A stretch of DNA of 64,000 bases from Amycolatopsis sp. GM8 (GCF_021653975.1 NZ_JAJKFK010000004.1:246936-310935), one strand, 5' to 3'; positions 49,396 through 59,276 are shown, counted from the first letter of the stretch. Numbers and translations: made by a program. The notes: a model not told the origin generated them from the sequence alone.

Positions 49396-50675
49396 ACCGG
49401 GGTGAGACCGGACAGCACGAACGCCGCGCCACCGCCGGGCGCTTCGACACACCGGAGGTCACCACCGTGCGCCCGCGCGAACCCGCGCGCGATGGCCAGC
49501 CCGAGGCCCGATCCGCCGGCCCGCTGGTCACGCGCGTCGTCGAGCCGCACGAGCCGGTCGAAGATACGTTCCCGGTCTTGCTCCGGAACGCCGGGCCCGG
49601 TGTCGGAGACGGTGAAACCGTCCGGCGCGACGGACACGGTGAGCGCCCCATGGCCGCCCATCGCCCGCAGTGCGTTGTCGACCACATTGGACAGAACCTG
49701 GGTGAGCCGGTCCGCGTCGCCGAGCACTGTCGCGTCCACTCCGGTCACTTCGACGGTGACCGCGGGAGCCACCAGCGCGCCACGATCAGCCTCCGCACGG
49801 GCGAGGGGAAGCAGCGGCACCGGATCGCGTGCGATCTCCGTGCCCGCGTCCAGCCGGGCCAGCTCCAACAGGTCACTGACGAGTTTCCCGGCGCGCCGTG
49901 CCTCGCGAGCCAGCAGTACCTGAAGCCGCTCGGCATCCTCCGCGTCGGGTTGCTGCTGCAACAAAGCCTCCGCGGCCGCCTGGACACCGGCGATCGGCGT
50001 GCGAAGCTCATGCGCCGCGTCGGCGACGAACCGCCGGGTTCGCTCCTCGGATCCTTCGAGCGCGTCGAGCGCCGCGTCGAAGGCCACCGCCGTGCGGCCG
50101 AGTTCGGTGTTCGTCCGGGTCGGTGCGAGCCGGCCGCCCCGGCCACCGGAGACGATCGAACGGGCCAGCCTGGTCATCGCGTCCAGCGGGGACAGGGCCA
50201 GCCGGACCCCGACGAGCAGCGCGAGCGCTGTCACCACGACGGCGGCGAGCCCGGTGACCAGCAGCAGGTTCCGGAGCCTCTGCTCGGCCCCGGCCACGAC
50301 CGAGTCATCGGCGATCAGTGTCAGCTTCGCGCCGTTGATCCGTGCCGGCCCCGTGAGCGTCGCCTTCACCTGCTTCAGCCGGGTGTCGGGTATCTGGTCC
50401 GGCTCGCCGGCGAAGGTGCCGTCCGGCAAGGCGATCCAGCCATGCACCCCGGTCGTTTCGACCCGGCGCAACAGGTTCGGCGGGCTCACGTTCTGCCTTG
50501 CCAGCTGCTGAGCCAGCTGGACCCGGCCCGCCAGCACCCGGTTGACATCCTGCCCGGCCTGCGCCCGGAACACCGCGTCGACCACGATCCCCAAGATCAC
50601 CAGCACCGCCAGCAGCACGACCAGCGCCGTGACGGTGACCCGGCGGTACAGGGAGGTGGTGCGCAGGCTGCTCAA
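49362..50675 (-). CDS. sensor histidine kinase of an OmpR-type system
   Basis: The 437-residue kinase has two membrane spans (about 12-34 and 140-160) enclosing an extracytoplasmic sensor, then a HAMP-like linker (LALSPLDAMTRLARS), the H box FVADAAHELRTPIAGV and the ATPase motifs (VLSNVVDNALRAMGG, VSDTGPGVPEQDRERIF, GSGLGLAIARGFARAHGG). It would phosphorylate the response regulator encoded just upstream, with which it overlaps by four bases. The signal is unknown. Confidence 0.93.
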   Translation of the reverse strand: MSSLRTTSLYRRVTVTALVVLLAVLVILGIVVDAVFRAQAGQDVNRVLAGRVQLAQQLARQNVSPPNLLRRVETTGVHGWIALPDGTFAGEPDQIPDTRLKQVKATLTGPARINGAKLTLIADDSVVAGAEQRLRNLLLVTGLAAVVVTALALLVGVRLALSPLDAMTRLARSIVSGGRGGRLAPTRTNTELGRTAVAFDAALDALEGSEERTRRFVADAAHELRTPIAGVQAAAEALLQQQPDAEDAERLQVLLAREARRAGKLVSDLLELARLDAGTEIARDPVPLLPLARAEADRGALVAPAVTVEVTGVDATVLGDADRLTQVLSNVVDNALRAMGGHGALTVSVAPDGFTVSDTGPGVPEQDRERIFDRLVRLDDARDQRAGGSGLGLAIARGFARAHGGDLRCVEAPGGGAAFVLSGLTPVQASSPSSRPV

Positions 50676-51349
50676 GGCTGGTCACCGCGCAAGACGTAGC
50701 CCTGCCCGCGCACCGTGTGCAGCAGCCGGGGCCCGTGCACCTCGAGTTTGCGGCGCAGGGTGCTGACGTTGACCTCGACGAGATTCGCGCTGTACTCGTC
50801 GTAGCCCCACACCGCGGTCAGGATCTGTGTCTTGCTGACGACGCGGTTGCGTTGCGTCGCGAGATAGCTCAGCAACTTCCACTCCGTGACCGTCAGGTCG
50901 ACCCTCACCCCGTCGTACAGCGCCAGCCCGGAATCAAGGTCCACCACCAGATCGCCGACCTCGATCGCCGGCTGGGCACGTCCCGTGCGGCGCAGCACCG
51001 CCGTCACCCGCGCGACCAGTTCGGCGAGCACGAAGGGCTTCACGACGTAGTCGTCCGCACCGTCGCCGAGCCCGCGAAGGCGATCGTCGACACCGTCACG
51101 TGCGGTAAGCATCACCACTCCGGCCGTGCCGAGTCTCCGAATGAGCCGCAGCAAGGTGAACCCGTCGCGGCCGGGCAGCATTACGTCGAGCACCACCAGG
51201 TCCGGCCGGAACCGGCCCAGCTCGGCTTCCACGTGATCGCCGTCCGGCAGCGCGCGCACCGTGAATCCCGCTGCCCGCAGCGCCGTCTCCACCGAGACCC
51301 GGATCGCTTCGGTGTCCTCGATGACAAGGATTCGCGGCTCGACAGGCAC
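50672..51349 (-). CDS. OmpR family response regulator
   Basis: The 225-residue protein has a receiver domain (RILVIEDTEAIRVSVETAL, phospho-acceptor Asp in DLVVLDVMLPGRDG, Lys in DYVVKPFVLAEL) and a C-terminal winged helix (LTVTEWKLLSYLATQRNRVV, YSANLVEVNVSTLRRKLE). The GTG start is chosen because GGGAG is six to seven bases upstream and it precedes the conserved first strand; the open frame extends further without homology. It forms an operon with the kinase. Confidence 0.92.
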   Translation of the reverse strand: MPVEPRILVIEDTEAIRVSVETALRAAGFTVRALPDGDHVEAELGRFRPDLVVLDVMLPGRDGFTLLRLIRRLGTAGVVMLTARDGVDDRLRGLGDGADDYVVKPFVLAELVARVTAVLRRTGRAQPAIEVGDLVVDLDSGLALYDGVRVDLTVTEWKLLSYLATQRNRVVSKTQILTAVWGYDEYSANLVEVNVSTLRRKLEVHGPRLLHTVRGQGYVLRGDQP

Positions 51350-51724
51350 CGACGGCTCCCTCAGCCCGCCGGCCCGGTGATCAATACGACCTGGTGGCCG
51401 TGGAATGACAGGTTCCCGACGCTGCCGATGGGCCAGAGGCCGTCGTCCGCGTCCACGGGAAGCCACCTGTCTTTGGCCGCCCGGATCCCACCGGCGTCGA
51501 TGCCGGCCGTGCGGCGTCGTGGCGGACTGGTGGGTACGGCGCGGTCACAACGCGGTTGCCCGGCTATGGGACGGCCCACGTGAGAACGACGCACGAGCGA
51601 CATCATGTCGTATTCATCGCGGTATCGCTAACGGCGCGCACCGCCGAGCGCCCTTTACCGAGAGATCGGTCCGGCGGATGTGGGTGCACAGCACCTCGGC
51701 GCGTGGGTGATCGTCCGGCCAGCG
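51350..51724. other. 375-base gap
   Basis: A minus-strand frame ending at 51361 has a protein-like tail (WLPVDADDGLWPIGSVGN) but no start context or family. Otherwise I see nothing. It must contain the promoter of the two-component operon. Confidence 0.4.
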
Positions 51725-52864
51725 TCATTGTGGACGAGATGCGGCGCCGCCTGCGTCACCGCGCCGGGTCGTTTCGAAGCGGTGGAGCAGGAAGGTCAGG
51801 CAGGCGAGGGTGAGTGCGAAGGCGGGAAGCCAGAGTAGCCGGTAGAGGGGCCAGTCGCCGGTGGGTGCGCCGAGCAGTCCCGGTGCGTGGCCGGCGAGCA
51901 GACCGGTGAAGGTGACCAGCAGCAATGCGGTCTGGTGCCAGCAATAGATGGTCATCGCGGCCAGATTCAGTCCGGCAACCGGGGCCCAGACCGCCGCGCG
52001 GCGTAGCAGCCGGGCGAGCCATGGCCGCAGGAGCAGGAATACCCCGAGTTGGGTGGCGGCCAGGGCCAGGGTGAACAACGAGGGCGGGGACAGGTTCGAC
52101 CACCTATCACCCGGCACGCCGACCGCGTTCGCCGGATACCCGGCGAACAGCACCAACACGGCGCCGAGGACCGCTCCTGAAACTGCCAATGTGGCACCGG
52201 CCGGCCGGGGAACTCGGCGTTCGGCCAGCGCGATTCCCAGCAGGTATGGCGCGGCCCAGGCAAGCGGCGTGATCAGCAGTTCCAGCCAGCCGGGCGGGCT
52301 GTCTGACCGGACCGTGTCGTTGAGCGCGACCAGCACCACGGGAGCCAGCGCCGCCCACAGTCCCCACCGGAGGACAACGGCGCGCAACAGCGGGGTGCAC
52401 AGGGTCAGTGCCAGGTACACCAGCAGGAACCACCCTGGCTGGCTCACCAGGGTCCAGACCAATTGCCGGGTGTTGCCGGGCGCGCCTATGAGTGTCAGCG
52501 GCACCAGTGCCAGCGACCACGCCGCCGCGGGCACGAGCACCGGCCTGGTCAATCGTCGCATGCGGGAAAGCAGCCAGGGCAATGGTTTTCGGTGTCTGAC
52601 ACTGCGGGCCGCGGCGAAGCCGCCCGCGAAGAAGAACGGTCCGAGTGTTTGCAGGAACCAGGTCACTGGCGCGAGTTGTGGTGCCTGTGTCAAGGGGCTG
52701 GCGAGGTGCAGCGAGGCCGGCTGGTACGGGTCACTCACGACGGCCGTGACCAGCCAGTGCCCGAGTACCACCCCGATGATCGCGATCGCCCGGAGGGCAT
52801 CCACGGTCCGGTCCCGGTGCCGGGGTGTTCGTGCCGCGATCCGCGCCGCCCGGCTTGTGGTCAT
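51725..52864 (-). CDS. membrane acyltransferase (acyltransferase 3-like)
   Basis: The 379-residue polytopic protein begins with a basic segment and RDRTVDALRAIAIIGVVLGH, the conserved first span with His, then FFFAGGFAAARSV and about nine further spans. The C-terminus is basic. It probably O-acylates an envelope molecule. The ATG overlaps the stop of the upstream hydrolase gene by four bases, so the two are translated together and may modify and hydrolyse the same substrate class. Confidence 0.8.
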   Translation of the reverse strand: MTTSRAARIAARTPRHRDRTVDALRAIAIIGVVLGHWLVTAVVSDPYQPASLHLASPLTQAPQLAPVTWFLQTLGPFFFAGGFAAARSVRHRKPLPWLLSRMRRLTRPVLVPAAAWSLALVPLTLIGAPGNTRQLVWTLVSQPGWFLLVYLALTLCTPLLRAVVLRWGLWAALAPVVLVALNDTVRSDSPPGWLELLITPLAWAAPYLLGIALAERRVPRPAGATLAVSGAVLGAVLVLFAGYPANAVGVPGDRWSNLSPPSLFTLALAATQLGVFLLLRPWLARLLRRAAVWAPVAGLNLAAMTIYCWHQTALLLVTFTGLLAGHAPGLLGAPTGDWPLYRLLWLPAFALTLACLTFLLHRFETTRRGDAGGAASRPQ

Positions 52865-53955
52865 GAGCGCGGGTCCGTGTCGGTGCCGGAGGTGGCGATG
52901 GAAGTCAGGCTGCCCAATGAGTCCGTGCCGGGGCTGAGGTAGTGATCGTGGTCGGGCACGCCGACTGTGGGGAAGATGCGTGCCCCGAACCTGGGGTCGG
53001 TGGGTTTGGTGCCGTGGCCGAGCCCGAACACCTGGATGCCGGGAACCCACTTGATCCAGTCTCCGGTGGACTGGCCGACCCACACTCGTGCGGTGGTGTG
53101 CAGTCCCGCCACGTTGTCCGCGCTCATTCCGGGGCTGCCGAACACCGCGATATCGGTGACGGCCCCGGGCAAACGGGACGCGGCAACGCCGATGACCGTC
53201 GAGCCGTAGCTGTGCCCGAGCAATGCGATCGTCGCGTGTGGACGGACGGCCACCAGGCCGGCAACGAACCGATCCAGCGCCGCCGCGCCCGCGCGCGCCA
53301 CATCCTCCCGGGCCGCGGAGATCCCCACCCCGTCCGGGGTGTCGTAGCCGAGCCAGGCGATCACGGCGAAGTGCGTGACCGTGCCCTCCTGAACCGCAGA
53401 CTGGTACAGGTTGCCCGCCTGGACCGCCGGGGCGCGGTAGCCCCGGTCGCCCACTCCGGTCCAGAAGTTGTTCAGCTGGTTGCCGACGCCGGGCACCAGG
53501 ATGGCGATCCGGTCGGCGGTCGCCAGATCTCCGAACACCTCGGCGATCCGGCCACGGCCGCGCGGATCGAACAGCAGGAACGACCCCGCCTCGTCCCGGT
53601 ATGGCGGGCCGGCCGTGTGCATGAGGAGCTGGTTCGCGGCGTACCGCAACTGCGGCGCGGCACCGTCCAGCGCGCCGATCACCCCCGGATACCGGGTCAC
53701 CAGGTCCTGTTGCCCGGTCTGGCCGGCCGCGGCCAGAAAGTGGTGCAGGGCGGCGGGATCCGTGCGGACCGGGTCCGGGAGGTGCCGGTTGTCGGCGCGC
53801 CACGCCGTCGCCCCTGCCGGCGGGGTCAGCGTGGCCTCGGCGGGCGCGGACAGCAGCGTCGCCACGGTTGGCACCGCCGTCACCACGAGGACGAGTACCA
53901 GAACACGGAATTCGATCACAACGGAAACGGTGCCGATCTCGAATGCCGCTGACAT
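52861..53955 (-). CDS. DUF1023-type alpha/beta hydrolase
   Basis: The product of about 364 residues has an N-terminal hydrophobic span (FRVLVLVLVVTAVPTVATLL), probably a membrane anchor or signal. A hydrolase domain with the nucleophile in LLGHSYGSTVIG, VFGSPGMSADNV and a C-terminal DHDHYL His follows. DUF1023 proteins are actinobacterial esterase-like enzymes of unknown substrate. The start is uncertain: ATG 53955 lacks a clear ribosome site and a GTG ten codons inside is possible. It is divergent from the NarL-type kinase. Confidence 0.8.
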   Translation of the reverse strand: MSAAFEIGTVSVVIEFRVLVLVLVVTAVPTVATLLSAPAEATLTPPAGATAWRADNRHLPDPVRTDPAALHHFLAAAGQTGQQDLVTRYPGVIGALDGAAPQLRYAANQLLMHTAGPPYRDEAGSFLLFDPRGRGRIAEVFGDLATADRIAILVPGVGNQLNNFWTGVGDRGYRAPAVQAGNLYQSAVQEGTVTHFAVIAWLGYDTPDGVGISAAREDVARAGAAALDRFVAGLVAVRPHATIALLGHSYGSTVIGVAASRLPGAVTDIAVFGSPGMSADNVAGLHTTARVWVGQSTGDWIKWVPGIQVFGLGHGTKPTDPRFGARIFPTVGVPDHDHYLSPGTDSLGSLTSIATSGTDTDPRS

Positions 53956-54053
53956 CGGCCCGGCGATCACAATTGCCGTGGCCGCGGTTAGGCCGGCGGG
54001 CGTACGCCCGTGAGCCGATGCCAGGCCCGGTGAGCAGCGGTTACGATCGCCGC

Positions 54054-55022
54054 ATGCCTGTCGATCGCCGTCCGTCGCCGCCGGTGCGGGCGTGGACGGT
54101 CCTGATGTGGTGTGCGTTGGGGCTGTCGCTGCTCGCGCTGGCCCTGCCGTTCCAATTCCGGACCTGGCAGGCGGTCGCCGCCGGTGTCGTGATCGGCTAT
54201 CTCGCCTCCACCGTGCCTCCCCGGGTCTCGATCGGCATCGCGTTCGTGACGCTGTTGCTGGAGCTGTCCGCGGCATACGCCTTGGCCCCGGTGCCCAACC
54301 GGGACCAGAACTACCTGTTCCGTGACGTCCCCATCATGATCATCTTCTGGCTGCTGGGGAACACCGTCCGCATCCTGCGGCAGAACCGGGTGTCCCGGCA
54401 GACGCAGACCGTGCAGGCCGAGCGGCTGCGGATCGCCCGGGAACTGCACGACATGGTCGCGCACAGCATCGGCGTCATCGCGATCCAGGCCGGGATGGGC
54501 AGCCGGGTCATCGACACCCAGCCGGACGAGGCCGGCAACGCGCTGCGGGCCATCGAGGACGTCAGCCGGGACACGTTGGCCGGCCTGCGCCGGATGATCG
54601 GTGCGCTGCGCCGGTCCGACGGCGAACCCGTCTTCGGCGAAAACGGTCTCGGCGACCTCGACGATCTGGTTACGCGGTCGGCCGGGGCCGGCGTGCGGGT
54701 CAAACTCGAGTGGCTCGGTGAAAGGCGCCCGCTGCCACCGGATATTGACCTGTCGGCTTTCCGTATCATCCAGGAAGCGGTCACGAACGTGGTCCGCCAC
54801 GCGGGCACCGACCGCTGTGAGGTGGTCATCGACCAGCGGGACCAGGAACTGTTCATCACCGTGACCGACAACGGCCGGGGCGGAGTCCCGAACCCGGGTT
54901 ACGGCCTGCGCGGAATCGAGGAACGGGTGGCTCTGCTCCAGGGCGAGTTCACGGCCGGGCCGGGCCCGGACGGCGGCTTCCGGGTCGCGGTCCTGATTCC
55001 GATCCCGGCAGGGGTCCGGTGA
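54054..55022 (+). CDS. sensor histidine kinase of a NarL-type system
   Basis: The 322-residue kinase has four N-terminal membrane spans (about 15-110) with little outside the membrane, a dimerisation domain with RLRIARELHDMVAHSIGVIA (His in ELHD) and an HATPase domain (IIQEAVTNVVRHAG, VTDNGRGGVPNPGYGLRGIEERVALL). Such DesK-like kinases sense membrane or cell-envelope signals. The ATG start is preferred because upstream codons overlap the divergent promoter region. It is coupled to the response regulator by a four-base overlap. Confidence 0.92.
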   Translation: MPVDRRPSPPVRAWTVLMWCALGLSLLALALPFQFRTWQAVAAGVVIGYLASTVPPRVSIGIAFVTLLLELSAAYALAPVPNRDQNYLFRDVPIMIIFWLLGNTVRILRQNRVSRQTQTVQAERLRIARELHDMVAHSIGVIAIQAGMGSRVIDTQPDEAGNALRAIEDVSRDTLAGLRRMIGALRRSDGEPVFGENGLGDLDDLVTRSAGAGVRVKLEWLGERRPLPPDIDLSAFRIIQEAVTNVVRHAGTDRCEVVIDQRDQELFITVTDNGRGGVPNPGYGLRGIEERVALLQGEFTAGPGPDGGFRVAVLIPIPAGVR

Positions 55023-55675
55023 CGGTCCGGGTCCTCCTCGCTGACGACCAGCCCCTGATCCGCAGGGGCCTGCGCGTGCTCATCGCGGAAACCGAGGATC
55101 TGACCGTGGTCGCCGAAGCCGGAACCGGCGCCGACGCGGTCCGGCTCACCCAGGAGACCCGGCCGGACGTCGTGGTGATGGACATCCGGATGCCGGGCAT
55201 GGACGGCGTCGAGGCCACCCGTCAGGTCATCGCCGGCCCGCAACCCCCGCAGGTCCTGGTCCTGACCACGTTCGACGAGGACGAGTACGTGTATGGGGCG
55301 CTACGCGCCGGGGCCAGCGGTTTCCTGGTCAAGGACATGGCACTGGACGACATCCTGACCGCGATCCGGGTGGTCGCGGCCGGTGACGCCCTCATCGCGC
55401 CCAGCGTCACCCGGCGTCTGATCGCGGACTTCGTCGTCCACACCGAACCGTCGCCCGCCCGTCGGCCGGTCACCGGCATCACCGAGCGGGAATGCGAGGT
55501 GCTGACCCTGGTCGGCCGGGGCCTGTCCAACAGCGAGATCGCCGGTGAACTCGTCATCAGCGCGGCCACCGCCAAGGCACACGTGGCGCGCCTGTTCACC
55601 AAACTGGACGCCCGCGACCGCGTCCACCTGGTCATCATCGCCTACGAGATGGGACTGGTCGCACCCCCACGCTGA
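55019..55675 (+). CDS. NarL/LuxR family response regulator
   Basis: The 218-residue regulator has a receiver domain (RVLLADDQPLIRRGLRVLI, Asp in VVVMDIRMPGMDG, Lys in GFLVKDMALDD) and a LuxR-type helix-turn-helix (TEREcEVLTLVGRGLSNSEI, ATAKAHVARLFTKL). The GTG start overlaps the kinase stop. Targets are unknown; the DUF1023 and acyltransferase genes across the divergent promoter are candidates. Confidence 0.93.
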   Translation: MTVRVLLADDQPLIRRGLRVLIAETEDLTVVAEAGTGADAVRLTQETRPDVVVMDIRMPGMDGVEATRQVIAGPQPPQVLVLTTFDEDEYVYGALRAGASGFLVKDMALDDILTAIRVVAAGDALIAPSVTRRLIADFVVHTEPSPARRPVTGITERECEVLTLVGRGLSNSEIAGELVISAATAKAHVARLFTKLDARDRVHLVIIAYEMGLVAPPR

Positions 55676-55725
55676 GTGCCCTCGCCGCTTGGCGTACGCC
55701 CCGAGGCTATGCCGCCCAAGGGAAT

Positions 55726-56538
55726 GTGACCCGCGGGCCGATGAAATCCGCGCTCGCACCCGGCATCGTGGCCCGCGTCCTGACGTCGACCCGACTGCCC
55801 GAGGAACCGATGCTCCGACTCGACCGATCCACCCTGACCACCACGACGACGACCATGCTTGCCCGCCGGACACGCTTCCTGGACACCGAGCTGCACACAC
55901 TGCGTGGGCTGGTCCGCCCGGGTGACGTGTGCCTAGACGTCGGCGCGGCCGCCGGCCTGTACAGCCAGACATTGTCCCAACTGGTCGGGCCGGCCGGGAC
56001 CGTGCACAGCATCGAGCCGCTGCCCTTCTCCCATCCATTGTGGACGCGGGTGCTGGGCGCGTGGGAACGGCCGAACGTCACCCGACACGTCCTCGCACTC
56101 GGTGCCGAAACCGGCCAAGCAGCGATGCGGGTCCCCTTCGACCGCCACGGGGCGGCTACCAGCCGGGCCTTTCTCGACTGGAACACCAATGGCGTCGGGT
56201 CCAACGCCGAATACCTTTACCACGTCGACATGCTCGTCGACACCAAAACCCTCGACCGATTCCGCGCCGATCTGGACCTGACCCGGCTCGACTTCGTCAA
56301 AATCGACGTCGAAGGCGGCGAACTCCACGTCCTGCGGGGCGGCGAGAAGACCATCGACACGTTCCGGCCAACCATGCTCATCGAGATCGAAGCACGGCAC
56401 ATCGACCGGTACGCCCACACCCCCGAGGACGTCGTGCAATGGCTGACCTCCCGCGGCTACCGCATGTACGCCTGGTGCGACGGCTGGCAACCGGTCAGCC
56501 AGGTGTGCCTGCACGCCAACAACTACCTCTTCCGGTGA
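55726..56538 (+). CDS. FkbM family methyltransferase
   Basis: The 270-residue protein contains the SAM-binding motif VCLDVGAAAGLYSQTLSQL (about 65-83), VHSIEPLPFSHPLW, FVKIDVEGGELHVLRGG and LIEIEARHI, typical of FkbM O-methyltransferases acting on sugars or polyketides. The start is uncertain. GTG 55726 has a badly spaced ribosome site, and ATG 55741 or ATG 55810 are possible. Confidence 0.82.
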   Translation: MTRGPMKSALAPGIVARVLTSTRLPEEPMLRLDRSTLTTTTTTMLARRTRFLDTELHTLRGLVRPGDVCLDVGAAAGLYSQTLSQLVGPAGTVHSIEPLPFSHPLWTRVLGAWERPNVTRHVLALGAETGQAAMRVPFDRHGAATSRAFLDWNTNGVGSNAEYLYHVDMLVDTKTLDRFRADLDLTRLDFVKIDVEGGELHVLRGGEKTIDTFRPTMLIEIEARHIDRYAHTPEDVVQWLTSRGYRMYAWCDGWQPVSQVCLHANNYLFR

Positions 56539-57031
56539 TCCTCACACCCCGGACAGCGCGAATATCCCAGACCACACGACGGGCGTCGGCCATTGCCATC
56601 GGGTCGGGCAGCCAGGCTTCTGCCGATGTGCGGCGAAACAGTCCGACTTGCAGCGGCCGCGTGCCGGCCCGTGGTGTGGACGAACCCGCCGCCGGGCAGC
56701 GAGCTCGCCGCCGACATCACGCATCGATCGGCGAATACCTTTTCGACGTGCACCGCCAGATTGGCCAGAGGACGCGATTCCGGCCTCGTGGAGTGCTTGG
56801 TCGACGGGTCGTCGGACTCGAAAAACGGCCTGCCGCACCACGCGCCGCGGCGGTACGAGCGCCGTGAAACCGACCTCGACGACATCAGACGGGGAGGTGC
56901 CGCGATCACGCGGCTGGCAAGGAGGCGCATGACATGGACGATCATGCGACTCGTGTGGGACGACGATCTCCTTATCGGTCATCGCCGCCTCACGACCGTC
57001 TTACCCGTGGGCGGGTCAAACTGAGCCGGCT
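56539..57031. other. 490-base stretch, no supportable gene
   Basis: Overlapping frames on both strands are Arg/Ser-rich and resemble non-coding translation. None has a domain or good start. The stretch precedes the VWA gene and may hold its promoter. Confidence 0.4.
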
Positions 57032-58003
57032 ATGGCGCTGCAGGGCTTCACCACACCCGCCTGGTTCGGTCTGCTGGCCGTGGTCGCGGCTTTGGCCGTC
57101 GGCTATCGGCTTGCGCAGCGTGCGCGTCGTCGGCGTGTCCTGCGTTTCGCGAATCTCGCTCTGCTCGACCGCGTCACGTCTCCTGAGACGCGGTCCTGGG
57201 CACGGCATCTGCCAGCGATATTCTCGCTGCTCGCTCTCACGATCTTCGTGATCGCGCTTGCCGGCCCGACCGCCGACGCGCAAGTCCCTCGCGACCGTGG
57301 GACTGTGGTCCTCGTCATCGACGACTGGTTGTCGATGGCCGCCGCCGACGTCAAGCCCAGTAGGCTCGCGGCGGTCGAAACCGCGGCCAGTGATTTCACC
57401 CGGGGCTTGCCGCCCGGCATCGACCTCGGCCTGGTCACCTTCGCCGGCACCGCCACCGTCGATGTCCAGCCCACCACCCAGCGGGCTCCGGTCCTGCAAG
57501 CCGTCCAGCGCATCAAACTCGCCGACTCCACCGCGACCGGAGAAGCCCTCACCGCCGCCTGCAACGCCGCCCAGGAGATCAACCAGCTCATGGCCGGCCC
57601 CAACGGCCCGCCGCCCACCCGGATCGTGCTGCTGTCCGACGGCGCGCAGAACACCGGCCGCGACTCCGGCGGGCCCGCGCTGGATTGCAAGAACGCCGGC
57701 ATCGGCATCGACACCATCTCCGTCGGCACCACCGGCCCCGAAGCCACCGTCACCATCGACGGCCACCCTGTCGCGGTACCAGCCGAACCCCAAACCATGC
57801 AACAAATCGCCGCGCTGTCGGGCGGACACTGGTACAACGCGCCCGACACGGACACGCTCCACCAGATCTACACGACACTGGGCCACCAGATCGGCTACGA
57901 GACCCAGCGCACCGACGCCAGCAAACCGTGGTTCGTCCTCGGCACCATCATGTCCATCGCAGGCCTCGCCGCCGCCCTCACGCTCTACCAGCGGATCCCG
58001 TAA
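57032..58003 (+). CDS. VWA-domain membrane protein (Rv1481/UPF0353-like) with altered MIDAS
   Basis: The 323-residue protein has two N-terminal spans (about 8-25 and 65-83), a VWA domain and a C-terminal span (LGTIMSIAGLAAALTLY), with the length and order of mycobacterial Rv1481-type proteins. The metal site should read DxSxS; here it is VIDDWLSMAAADV, so the middle Ser is Trp. The later SDGAQNTG is intact. Members usually sit beside a MoxR ATPase, absent here. Partner binding through a metal may be lost. Confidence 0.85.
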   Translation: MALQGFTTPAWFGLLAVVAALAVGYRLAQRARRRRVLRFANLALLDRVTSPETRSWARHLPAIFSLLALTIFVIALAGPTADAQVPRDRGTVVLVIDDWLSMAAADVKPSRLAAVETAASDFTRGLPPGIDLGLVTFAGTATVDVQPTTQRAPVLQAVQRIKLADSTATGEALTAACNAAQEINQLMAGPNGPPPTRIVLLSDGAQNTGRDSGGPALDCKNAGIGIDTISVGTTGPEATVTIDGHPVAVPAEPQTMQQIAALSGGHWYNAPDTDTLHQIYTTLGHQIGYETQRTDASKPWFVLGTIMSIAGLAAALTLYQRIP

Positions 58004-58020
58004 CCGATGGACGGCGCGGG

Positions 58021-59241
58021 TCAGGTGAGCAGGCCACGGCCATACCAGTCGGCGGTGTCGCGCACGCCGGGAAGGGCGAAGAAGTAGCCACCGCCATAGG
58101 GCTGGATGTAATCGACCAGCGGCTCGCCCTTCAGTCTGCTTTGGACGGTCTCGAACTGGCGCTCGACGTCCTGCTGGTAGCAGCAGAAGATCAGGCCGAC
58201 GTCGATGTTGCCGTTGAGGTCGGTGCCGAGGTCGTAGTTGTAGCCTCGGCGTAGCAGGCGGCTGGCCGCGGTGTCGGTGGTGCGTGGGTTGGCGAGCCGG
58301 ATGTGTGAGGTGAGTGGGATCGTGGTGCCGTCCGGATCGGCCGCGTAGTTCGGGGTGTCGAACTCACCCGCCCCGTCCAGCGGCGCGCCGGTGTCCCTTT
58401 TGCGGCCGAACATCTTCTCCTGTTCGGTGATCGACACCCGGTCCCAGAACTCGACGAGCATCCGGATAAGCCGCACCACCTGGTACGAGCCGCCGGTTGC
58501 CCACGGCGGCTCGCCTGATCCCGCCGTCACCCAGATCAGGTTGTCCGCGGCGCTAGGGTTCGAGATGCCGTCCTTGAAGCCCATGAGGTTCCGTGGTGTG
58601 CCGGATGGCCGTGGTGGTGAGGAGAAGCCGTTCATCCGGTACCGGAGTTGCATCGCGCCCCGGGTGTGTTTGGTGATGTCCCGCAGGGCGTGCTGCACGG
58701 TGTCCGGATTGTTCGCGCACAGTTGCAGCATCAGATCGCCGTGACACCACTTCGGGTCGAGCGAGTCGTCGGGGAACGTCTTCATCGCGGTGAGCTTGGC
58801 CGGTTTGGCCGACGCGAGCCCGTACCGATCGTCGAACAGCGAGGCGCCGGCCGACAGGGTCACGGTCAGCCCGTCGGCGGGCAGTATCGGGCCGAGCACC
58901 CCGCTGTCCGACGGTGGCGAGCCCACGCCGAGGTCCACCGCAGTGCCGCCGGCCGTCAGGAAGCGTGCCCGGTCGGTGAGGGTGTGCAACAGGTCGGTCA
59001 GCGTGGCGCGGTCGGTGGCGGTCACATCGAAGGCGGCGAAGGCCGCGGCGCGCTGTTGTGGGGTGAAGACGCCGGCCTGGTTCTCGCCATGGAAGTCGAC
59101 GACTTCCGCGAGGGCTTGCTGCGCGCCCGTTGCCGAGGTGGCGTCCGCGTGTGCGCCCGCGGCGATCAGCCCGCCCGTCAGCGCGCTGCCCGCGACGCCT
59201 GCCCCGGTGCCCTGCAGGAACCTGCGCCTGCTCAGTGTCAT
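58021..59241 (-). CDS. efeB: EfeB-type Tat-exported DyP peroxidase
   Basis: The 406-residue protein starts MTLSRRRFLQGTGAGVAGSA, a Tat signal with an AHA-type cleavage region. The DyP fold shows the distal GXXDG motif (MGFKDGISNPSA) and the proximal haem His in TSHIRLANP. EfeB acts outside the membrane, oxidising Fe2+ or handling haem to feed ferric iron to EfeU/EfeO. It lies 35 bases downstream of the fused efeUO gene and shares its iron-controlled promoter. Confidence 0.92.
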   Translation of the reverse strand: MTLSRRRFLQGTGAGVAGSALTGGLIAAGAHADATSATGAQQALAEVVDFHGENQAGVFTPQQRAAAFAAFDVTATDRATLTDLLHTLTDRARFLTAGGTAVDLGVGSPPSDSGVLGPILPADGLTVTLSAGASLFDDRYGLASAKPAKLTAMKTFPDDSLDPKWCHGDLMLQLCANNPDTVQHALRDITKHTRGAMQLRYRMNGFSSPPRPSGTPRNLMGFKDGISNPSAADNLIWVTAGSGEPPWATGGSYQVVRLIRMLVEFWDRVSITEQEKMFGRKRDTGAPLDGAGEFDTPNYAADPDGTTIPLTSHIRLANPRTTDTAASRLLRRGYNYDLGTDLNGNIDVGLIFCCYQQDVERQFETVQSRLKGEPLVDYIQPYGGGYFFALPGVRDTADWYGRGLLT

Positions 59242-59276
59242 CGTCGTGCTCCTCGTAACCGTCTTGATCACCGTGG

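Noticed and set aside
55301-56038. Minus-strand frame across the NarL regulator and FkbM gene
   Set aside because: It is antisense to two recognised genes and has no domain.
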